64,000 nucleotides of DNA from Minicystis rosea (GTDB taxonomy: Bacteria; Myxococcota_A; Polyangia; Polyangiales; Polyangiaceae): positions 13,128,377 to 13,192,376 of the forward strand of contig CP016211.1 of assembly GCA_001931535.1 (NCBI GenBank), given 5' to 3'. The notes below the pieces were generated by a model. The model was not told the DNA's origin and ran no database searches. It saw only the letters and a program-made list of their open reading frames with translations. Both the position numbers and the translations under genes were made by a program. This document shows positions 58,024 to 64,000 of this stretch, in pieces; positions within the stretch are counted from its first letter, which is position 1, and the number at the start of each line of letters is the position of its first letter.

Positions 58024-59925
58024 GTGGTCGTGGAGCTCCGGCCGGACGCCGTCATCGCAGACAAGCTGCGTTTGCTCCGACCGCTCGGGCAGGGGGGGAT
58101 GGGTGTCGTGTGGGCGGCGCAGCACCTCGCTCTCGACACCGACGTCGCCGTAAAGTTCATCCGGCCCGAGCGCGTGGCCGCCGATCCCGGGCTCGTCGCC
58201 CGTTTCCAGCGTGAAGCCAAGGCCACCGCGCGCATCGCGCACCCCCACGTCGTGAAGGTCATGGACTACGGCGCCGTCGACGGCGCCGTCCCGTACATCG
58301 TCATGGAGCTGCTCCGCGGCTTCTCCTTGGCCGACCTGCTCGAGCGCGGCGGCCGCCTCAGCTTCGCCACCGCCAAATCCCTGGTGCAGCAAGTGGGCAG
58401 CGCGCTCGCGAGCGCCCACGATCGCGGCGTCGTCCACCGCGACGTCAAACCTCACAACATCTTCATCACCGAAGAGACGAGAGGACATCCTCTCTTCGTC
58501 AAAGTGCTCGATTTCGGCGTCGCCAAGATGCTCCGCGACGCCGACGTCCCCGAGGCGAGCTCGACGCTCACCGAGACGGGAATGGTGATCGGCTCACCAC
58601 CGTACATGAGCCCCGAGCAGCTCGAAGGCAGCAAAGACGTCGACCTTCGCTCCGATCTCTGGTCCCTCGGCGTCATCGTCTACGAGACCCTGACAGGCAC
58701 GTTGCCCTTCAAAGGCAGCTCCTTCGTCGCGGTCGGAGCCGCGGTGTTGGGAGGCAGATATCGCCCCGCCTCCGAGCTCCGGCAAAACCTCCCTCCCTCC
58801 ATCGATGATTGGTTCGCCAAGGCCTTGAGCCTCGATCCACGAGATCGCTTTGCCTCGGCGAGCGAAATGGTGGAGGCCTTTCATCGCCTCGACGCGCCCG
58901 AGGTCGAGGCCGAGCCGCCCGCCGACGACGCGCGCCCTTCTCCTTATGCCACCACCGTGAGCGCGCCCGTGCTCGCGCTCGCGGGCGGCACCGCCGATCA
59001 TGCGCCGCTCGCGCGCCGGCCGGAGACACCGATCGTCGCCGCCGCGCACCCCACGCTCCGTCGCGCCGCGCTCGTCGCCCTCGTCGCCGGCGGCGCCGTC
59101 CTCGCGGGGATCCGCTTCTCCCCGGCGCGGACCGCTGGGCGGACGAGCTGTCCTTCTGGCACCGTCCTCATCGACGGCGCCACCTTCCCCATGGGATCGA
59201 CCGAAGGCGCCGAGACACCGAGCGACGAGACCCCTTTGCACGGTGTCACGGTGAAGCCGTTCTGTCTCGACGTCACCGAGGTCACCGTCAAAGCCTATTG
59301 GGCCTGCCCCTCCTGCGAGCGCCCGCAAATGACGGTGGATTTCGAGGGCCTCACGCCCAATGGCCGCTCCTTCGAGAGCCAGTTTTGCAACCGCGAAGGC
59401 GCCCTCGATCACCCCATCAACTGCATCGATTGGCATCAAGCCAAAGCCTATTGCATCGCCCAGGGGAAGCGCCTGCCCACCGAGGCCGAGTGGGAGCTCT
59501 CGGCCCGCGGCAAGGACGCGCGCAACTATCCTTGGGGCCAAGCGCCGCCCTCCGGCGAGCGCCTCAACGCTTGTGGATCGGAGTGCAGCCGGATGCTCAG
59601 CGAGCGCCGGGAGAAGGTCGGCAAAGGCCCTTGGCCGGCGATGTACGGCGACGACGACGCGGCGCCCACCACCGCGCCCGTGGGGCGCTATCCCGCCGGC
59701 GCCTCGGCGGCGGGTGTCCTCGATTTGGCCGGCAACGTGTGGGAATGGACCGAGAGCCCTTATTGCCCTTACGGCAAGGAGGATTGCGGCGACAGCCGCC
59801 GTGTCCTCCGCGGCGGCGGCTGGGACACCACCGAGAGCCAAGAAGTCCGCGCGGCCCGCCGTTATCCCACCGCGCCCACCGCCCGCGGCAAGAGCATCGG
59901 ATTCCGCTGCGCGAAGACCCTTTGA
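58024..59925 (+). CDS. Ser/Thr kinase fused to an FGE/SUMF1-like domain
   Basis: 633 residues. The kinase domain (~15-285) has GQGGMGVVWAAQH, Lys in VAVKFI, HRDVKPHNIFI (~138), DFGVAKML (~161) and GSPPYMSPEQ. A transmembrane segment follows (LVALVAGGAVLAGIRF, ~350-366), then a formylglycine-generating-enzyme-like domain (~378-633): GTVLIDGATFPMGSTEG, FCLDVTEVTVKAY, INCIDWHQAKAYCIAQGKRL, TEAEWELSARG, GNVWEWTESP, RRVLRGGGWDT, GFRCAKTL. The pair of Cys used for catalysis by SUMF1 (two Cys just before the final GFRC) is not present; that stretch reads EVRAARRYPTAPTARG. The outer domain is therefore more likely a binding or sensory module than an active FGE. Such fusions are known in myxobacteria. 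GTG start with no obvious SD. Confidence 0.9.
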   Translation: MVVELRPDAVIADKLRLLRPLGQGGMGVVWAAQHLALDTDVAVKFIRPERVAADPGLVARFQREAKATARIAHPHVVKVMDYGAVDGAVPYIVMELLRGFSLADLLERGGRLSFATAKSLVQQVGSALASAHDRGVVHRDVKPHNIFITEETRGHPLFVKVLDFGVAKMLRDADVPEASSTLTETGMVIGSPPYMSPEQLEGSKDVDLRSDLWSLGVIVYETLTGTLPFKGSSFVAVGAAVLGGRYRPASELRQNLPPSIDDWFAKALSLDPRDRFASASEMVEAFHRLDAPEVEAEPPADDARPSPYATTVSAPVLALAGGTADHAPLARRPETPIVAAAHPTLRRAALVALVAGGAVLAGIRFSPARTAGRTSCPSGTVLIDGATFPMGSTEGAETPSDETPLHGVTVKPFCLDVTEVTVKAYWACPSCERPQMTVDFEGLTPNGRSFESQFCNREGALDHPINCIDWHQAKAYCIAQGKRLPTEAEWELSARGKDARNYPWGQAPPSGERLNACGSECSRMLSERREKVGKGPWPAMYGDDDAAPTTAPVGRYPAGASAAGVLDLAGNVWEWTESPYCPYGKEDCGDSRRVLRGGGWDTTESQEVRAARRYPTAPTARGKSIGFRCAKTL

Positions 59926-59932
59926 CGATAAC

Positions 59933-59954
59933 CATGGATCGTCACGGATCCATG
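59933..59954. terminator. Short hairpin between convergent genes
   Basis: CATGGATC and GATCCATG pair around six bases between the kinase-FGE stop and the FHA-regulator stop. It has no T-run. Confidence 0.35.
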
Positions 59955-59955
59955 C

Positions 59956-61230
59956 TCATTCCGATTTCGTGCGCTTCCGATGACGCAGCAGCTTCCCCCG
60001 GGACACCCCGAGCTTCTCGGCCGCTTTCGTCACATTGCCGCCCGCGGCGGCGAGGGCGGCTTCGACCATCTCCTGCGTGAGCGCCGTCTTCTTCGCGGTG
60101 CTCGCACCGAGCACCTCCTCGAGCGCCCACAGCCGTAGCCCGCGCTCGGGATCGACACGGCGTGTGGCCGCCAAGGTCGCGTCGAGCTCACGCACGTTGC
60201 TCGGCCATGATTCGAGGAGGAGGCGCTCCATGGCCTCGACCTCGACGAGATCGGCCGTGAGCGATCCGCCGGCGCGCCGGGCGAGCTCCGCGGCCACGCT
60301 GAAGATGTCCTCGCCGCGGTCGCGCAGCGGCGGGATGTGAATGCGCGCCATCGCCAAACGCGCGAACAGATCACGCCGAAACGCGCCTCGCTCCACCATC
60401 TCTTCGAGATCGCGATTGGTCGCGGCCACCACCAGCACGTTCACCTTCACCGGTCGCTGCGCGCCCACGGGGAGCACCTCGCGGTTCTCCAGGAGGCGCA
60501 GGAGCTTCGCTTGCAGATCGAGATCGAGCTCTCCAATCTCGTCGAGGAACAACGTGCCACCGTCGTGCGCCACCACGATGCCCGGCGCGGCGCTGCGCGC
60601 ATCGGAGAAGGCGCCGGCCACGTGCCCGAACATCTGCGATTCGAAGACGCCGCGCGCCACGCCGGCCGCGTTCACGGCGGCGAACGGCGTCTCCCGCCCC
60701 AACGCCGCGGCCGCCGCGCGCGCCACGAGCTCTTTGCCCACGCCCGTCTCGCCTTCGATGAGCACGTTGCTCGGCCGACTGCGCCCGAGGCCCAGAATGG
60801 GCTCGGCCACGCCGCGCAGGCCGAAGGGGCCCACCAGGCCACCTACGGGCAGCGCCGGCTCGAACGATCCCGAGAGCTCCTCGCGAAACACGAAGAGCGT
60901 GCGCCCGAGCCGCACGACCGCGCCATCTTCGAGGGGCACGAGATCGCGGGGCGCGAGCCGCGCGCCATTCACCCATGTGCCATTGCGCGAGCCCACGTCC
61001 GCGACCCGCAGCGCGCCGCCGGCGCGATCGATGCGCAGGTGCGCACCCGAAACCTCGGTGTCGGCGAGGCCCCGCTCCGCGAGCCACGCGCGGCCCACCA
61101 CCGTTCCCGAATCAGGAAGTGCGAGCGCCAGAGGCTTGGGAAACGCGCACACCAGCGCCGGCCGCCGCCGCCCGCCCTCCGGCTGAGCCGGGCTCCGATG
61201 CTCACTGGTGCTGGGCACGTCCCTCGGCAT
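59956..61230 (-). CDS. FHA-AAA+-Fis regulator (sigma-54 activator type) with altered GAFTGA
   Basis: 424 residues. An N-terminal FHA domain (~40-115: VVGRAWL...SGAHLRID...VGSRNGTWVNG) reads phospho-threonine on partner proteins. The AAA+ domain (~125-355) has Walker A EGETGVGKELVARA, Walker B GTLFLDEIGELDLD, and SWPSNVRELD at its end. A Fis-type HTH (~385-420: VEAALAAAGGNVTKAAEKLG) closes it. In sigma-54 activators, the loop that contacts sigma-54 reads GAFTGA. Here it is GHVAGAFSDA, so contact with sigma-54 may be lost or changed. Myxobacteria have many FHA-bearing activators. It is convergent with the kinase-FGE gene, a possible kinase/phospho-reader pair. Confidence 0.9.
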   Translation of the reverse strand: MPRDVPSTSEHRSPAQPEGGRRRPALVCAFPKPLALALPDSGTVVGRAWLAERGLADTEVSGAHLRIDRAGGALRVADVGSRNGTWVNGARLAPRDLVPLEDGAVVRLGRTLFVFREELSGSFEPALPVGGLVGPFGLRGVAEPILGLGRSRPSNVLIEGETGVGKELVARAAAAALGRETPFAAVNAAGVARGVFESQMFGHVAGAFSDARSAAPGIVVAHDGGTLFLDEIGELDLDLQAKLLRLLENREVLPVGAQRPVKVNVLVVAATNRDLEEMVERGAFRRDLFARLAMARIHIPPLRDRGEDIFSVAAELARRAGGSLTADLVEVEAMERLLLESWPSNVRELDATLAATRRVDPERGLRLWALEEVLGASTAKKTALTQEMVEAALAAAGGNVTKAAEKLGVSRGKLLRHRKRTKSE

Positions 61231-61331
61231 GTTCCCTCAGGCTGCCATGCTCGGCCACCGCGCGGAAGGGCTGTTCGAGAATGGTTATCGGCGGCGCGCG
61301 TGGGCAAGGCCACGATGCGTGTCGGCGAGCC

Positions 61332-61961
61332 TCACGGCGACAATCGGTTTTGCCAAACGAACCCTTTCAGCACGATCCGGCTGTCCGCCGAACCGTCCCA
61401 CACCACGTCGAGGCCCTGGGCGCGGCAGGCCGTGGCCACGATTTGCCCGATCGCTTGGGTTTTTTGCGCGGCGGTCTTTTGCGCGTCCGTCTCACCGAAG
61501 GTGCCATAAGCGAGCATCAGGCCTCGGCCTTCGAGAGCGCCCACGGTGTCTTGCTCGTGGAAGAAGCAGAATCCTTGGGCCGGCGCGGCGCCGTCGTCCA
61601 CGCGAGCCAAATCGATGTTGGAGACGCGCCAGATGCCGTCGTCGAGGTGCATTCCGCAGTTCTCGGCCGTGATGATGTGGGCCGCTTCGAGTGTCTGGAA
61701 GGCGGCGCGGAGGCGATCGCAGTCGGTGACGGCCGGCCACGCGCACATGTCTTCGGCCTTTTGCGCGACGGCGTCGTCGATGCCTGCGTCGATGGCTGCC
61801 ATCGTCTCGCGGGGGACGTCGTGGAGGCTCGTGGCGTTCTCGTCGATCCCGAGCTCCGTGCCGAACCACTGGGCGATCGAAAAGCGGATGGTCGCCTTGT
61901 CGTGATACCCGAGCAGCACTTCGCCCCAAATCGCTTGGAGCACGTTGTCGGAGAGCTTCAT
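61332..61961 (-). CDS. DUF6891-like protein of unknown function
   Basis: 209 residues, soluble, without signal peptide or membrane helix. Characteristic segments are HIITAENCGMHLDDGIW, a central GFCFFHEQDTVGALEGRGLM (FHEQD is typical of the uncharacterised DUF6891-like family) and LAYGTFGE. The function is unknown. It stands apart from its neighbours by 100 and 54 bases, transcribed on the minus strand with the next lipoprotein gene upstream. Confidence 0.7.
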   Translation of the reverse strand: MKLSDNVLQAIWGEVLLGYHDKATIRFSIAQWFGTELGIDENATSLHDVPRETMAAIDAGIDDAVAQKAEDMCAWPAVTDCDRLRAAFQTLEAAHIITAENCGMHLDDGIWRVSNIDLARVDDGAAPAQGFCFFHEQDTVGALEGRGLMLAYGTFGETDAQKTAAQKTQAIGQIVATACRAQGLDVVWDGSADSRIVLKGFVWQNRLSP

Positions 61962-62015
61962 CGGCGGCGATGAACGCCCGCGCCGCCGCCGGTCGTCAAG
62001 CTGCTCGTCGATTTT

Positions 62016-63017
62016 CTACGGGCTCGTGCCGGCGTCGGGGGAGGGCGGGGCCGGCGGCTTCGGCCAGGCGAGGACGGTGAGCTTCACCGAACGGAGCTTG
62101 CCAGCGTCGTTGTTGTCGCCGTCGGCCAGGCACACGCGCCAATCGCCCGCGGGGCTCTGACCGTTGAAATCGGCGAGGCCCGTCCCCGGACCGCTGCCGT
62201 GATTCGGGTGGTATTTGCAGCGCTGATCGTCTTTGCAGACCGTCTTACCGCCGTCGTTCGAGCTGCCCATCTGCTCGGCGTCGTCGGTCTCGGCGTCGTC
62301 GAAGAGAATTGGATAGTCGGGGGCGAGATGAGGAGAGTAACCGTTGTCCTCGTTGTACTTGTCGGTCGGCTCGTTGAGCCCGGGGCGGCTCATCATGGTG
62401 GAGACCGTGCCCATGGGGCTCACCAGCTTGAGCACCAGATCACCGACGTACGGGTGCTCGATGCCGACCTCCAAGGTCACGTGCTGGATCTCCGGGAAGC
62501 CCTGATCCACGAGCGTGATGGTCGCGCAATCCATCGTCTCGAGGGTCCCTTTGTAATAGTCCTTCTTGTCGGTGATGCTCACGTCGAGGCCGGTGACGGT
62601 GACGACCTGCGGCGGGATGAGCGTGCACACGCTGGGCGCGCCCGCGCACGTGTAGCCGGGCGAGATCGAGCACTTGAAGCAGCCGTCGTCGGCCGTCTCG
62701 TTCTTGTCGTCACAGGTCTCGTCGATGTCGATGTTTCCATCGCCGCAGATCGGAGGCGTGCCGCCGGTGCCGCCCATGCCGCCGGTGCTGCTCGTGCCGC
62801 CGGCGCCGCCCGTGCTGCCGGTGGTCGTGCTCGTGCTCGCGGCGCCGCCGGTGGATGGATCACCGCTCGAGCTCGACGAGGTGGTGCCCGCCGTATCGGC
62901 CGTGCCGTGGACGTGGAACGCGCACGAGATGGCGAAGGTGCTCGCGACGAGCGCGAAGGATCGTGAGAGGAAGGTGCGCGAGAAAACGAGGGCGCCGGTC
63001 GACCGCCGATGACGCAT
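62016..63017 (-). CDS. Lipoprotein with DUF4215-like Cys module and P-domain-like C-terminus
   Basis: 333 residues. A lipoprotein signal ends FAISCAF, then a Ser/Thr/Gly linker (~40-90). A Cys module follows (ICGDGNIDIDETCDDKNETA, then DDGCFKCSISPGYTCAGAPS) typical of myxobacterial DUF4215 proteins. The C-terminal part resembles a proprotein-convertase P-domain: HVTLEVGIEHPYVGDLVLKL, SPMGTVSTMM, then DFNGQSPAGDWRVCLADGDN and LRSVKLTV. P-domains stabilise or target extracellular enzymes; no protease domain is attached here, so it is probably a surface-binding protein. Confidence 0.8.
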   Translation of the reverse strand: MRHRRSTGALVFSRTFLSRSFALVASTFAISCAFHVHGTADTAGTTSSSSSGDPSTGGAASTSTTTGSTGGAGGTSSTGGMGGTGGTPPICGDGNIDIDETCDDKNETADDGCFKCSISPGYTCAGAPSVCTLIPPQVVTVTGLDVSITDKKDYYKGTLETMDCATITLVDQGFPEIQHVTLEVGIEHPYVGDLVLKLVSPMGTVSTMMSRPGLNEPTDKYNEDNGYSPHLAPDYPILFDDAETDDAEQMGSSNDGGKTVCKDDQRCKYHPNHGSGPGTGLADFNGQSPAGDWRVCLADGDNNDAGKLRSVKLTVLAWPKPPAPPSPDAGTSP

Positions 63018-63078
63018 GCCGGCATCCTAAGCCAGAGCCCTCGATTCTCGAACATCCTTTCGCGATCGATCGCATCGA

Positions 63079-64000
63079 TCAGAACAGCGGCTTCCCGTCG
63101 AGGCCGCACCCGGGATCACCTTCGGCGCATCCTCGACCTCCGCCGTGGTCTTGAGGCCTCACGGCCACGGCCCGTCCCGCGGCGCTCGGCGTCTGCGCGA
63201 GCGTGTCGCGGAGCTGCGCGAGCGCGCGATCGTAGCTTTGGAGCGAGGCTTCGTCGCACCCTGTCTTCGCGCGCGCGGCCGCGGTCCGGGCTGCGGTGGT
63301 GGCCTCATTCCGCTTACGATCGGCGGCCCAGGCGAAGAGATCGTCACGCCTGTGATCGAGCAGCTCGAGCTTCTCGACGAAGTCGATCCGCGCCGCCATG
63401 GTGTCGAGCGCGTCGCCGAAGGCGCGCATGCGATCGTGATCGGGAGCCTTCACGTCGATGCGGACGCGCGCGGCCTCGGCGGCGATGCGAGCCTCTTCGG
63501 CGTCGCGGGCCGCAGGGCGAGCGCGCAGCATGGCGAAGCGTCGATCGAGCGCCGTGAGCTCCGTCGCCTTGGCGTTGTCGCGCTCGCGCGAGAGCGCCTG
63601 TTGCCCTTCGCGCAGTTGGTCCGCGCTCTGCTCCAGCGCCGTCATGCGCCGCGTGACGCCATAGGCCGCCGCGCTCCCGCTGCACACCGCGAGCCCGATC
63701 ACGGCGCCCAGCATGATCTGAAGGCGGCGCCGCCCGCTCTCGGTCTGCACGCGCAGCACCGCCAGATCGTGCGCGCGGGCCGCGTTGTCCGCGTCGAGCC
63801 GCGCCTTCGCCTCGGCCTCGATGCGCGCGACCTCGAACGCGGCCTTCTCCCGAGCCTCGGCGCGCGCTTGTCGCTCCACCTCTTCACGGCGCGCCCGCGC
63901 GCGGGCCTCGTTCTCGGCGGCGAGGCGTGCCTCTTCCTCGGCGCGGCGGCGAGCCTCGGCCTCACGGCGCTCCTGGGCCTCCTTTTCCCGCGTGCGGGCC
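63079..64000 (-). CDS. Coiled-coil membrane protein, 5' partial
   Basis: The frame is open from the window end, with at least 306 residues seen. The visible N-terminal part is a long Glu/Ala/Arg-rich helix (REKEAQERREAEARRRAEEE), almost certainly coiled coil, leading to one membrane helix (LQIMLGAVIGLAVCSGSAAAYG). Past it is another charged helical stretch, then a C-terminal tail with Cys (GRGCAEGDPGCG). The orientation suggests a cytoplasmic coiled coil with a periplasmic C-terminal region. The part beyond the window may hold a kinase or FHA domain, as in related myxobacterial proteins, but nothing here shows it. Confidence 0.75.
   Translation of the reverse strand, partial: ARTREKEAQERREAEARRRAEEEARLAAENEARARARREEVERQARAEAREKAAFEVARIEAEAKARLDADNAARAHDLAVLRVQTESGRRRLQIMLGAVIGLAVCSGSAAAYGVTRRMTALEQSADQLREGQQALSRERDNAKATELTALDRRFAMLRARPAARDAEEARIAAEAARVRIDVKAPDHDRMRAFGDALDTMAARIDFVEKLELLDHRRDDLFAWAADRKRNEATTAARTAAARAKTGCDEASLQSYDRALAQLRDTLAQTPSAAGRAVAVRPQDHGGGRGCAEGDPGCGLDGKPLF

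Noticed and set aside
58024..59925. Calling the C-terminal domain an active formylglycine-generating enzyme
   Set aside because: The two catalytic Cys positions of SUMF1 are not present.

Overview
The window is uniformly GC-rich DNA from a large-genome myxobacterium-like organism, most likely of the Polyangiales/Sorangiineae type. The evidence is the gene content: a PUFA synthase subunit ending in an acyltransferase domain, many lipoproteins with Gly/Ser/Thr-rich linkers after the lipobox Cys, two eukaryote-type Ser/Thr kinases, Cys-rich DUF4215-like and TCGG modules, an FHA/AAA+ regulator, an AgmX/PglI-type C-terminal domain, and a GH9 cellulase plus a pectin-acetylesterase-like lipoprotein. 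This assignment is inferred from gene content, not from a marker gene. I saw no rRNA, tRNA, CRISPR array or prophage.

Layout. 0-12.4 kb: 3' end of a Pfa3/PfaC-type PUFA synthase, a lipoprotein, an amidase, a GAF regulator with two LuxR-type HTH domains, a small secreted protein, a bacterial pentameric ligand-gated ion channel homologue, and divergent mdh and purC. 12.4-20.4 kb: an AAA/TPR regulator with a C-terminal winged helix, then a 1122-residue fusion of an amidase-signature enzyme with a monoamine-oxidase-like flavoenzyme, then two tandem paralogous lipoproteins. 20.6-30.1 kb: a large Cys-rich lipoprotein, a short-chain dehydrogenase (SDR), and the gltB-gltD glutamate synthase operon, whose gltB carries an apparent frameshift near its 3' end. 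30.3-41 kb: secreted and surface proteins (CarboxypepD_reg-like lipoprotein, NOTUM/pectinacetylesterase, GH9, Kazal-domain lipoprotein) and a von Willebrand A lipoprotein gene cut by an intact 1565-bp IS4-family (IS50/Tn5-like) element with a 9-bp target duplication. 41-51.7 kb: VOC protein, purS, double GFA-domain protein, MFS transporter coupled to an acetyltransferase, a frameshifted DHH phosphoesterase gene, a tail-anchored kinase, a KDAG-repeat surface protein and a TPR protein. 51.7-64 kb: an SDR carrying a 24-bp-repeat-encoded and histone-H1-like basic tail, cell-envelope proteins, a kinase fused to an FGE-like domain, convergent with an FHA-AAA+-Fis regulator whose GAFTGA loop is altered, a P-domain lipoprotein and a partial coiled-coil membrane protein.

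Working links. gltBD, mdh, purC and purS are housekeeping metabolism. Many of the rest are envelope, secreted or signalling genes. The most unusual items are the amidase-monoamine oxidase fusion, the ion channel beside the double-HTH regulator, and the SDR with the basic repeat tail. Three coding genes look disrupted (gltB, vWA lipoprotein, DHH protein). The IS insertion is certainly biological; the two small frameshifts could be either mutations or sequence errors.
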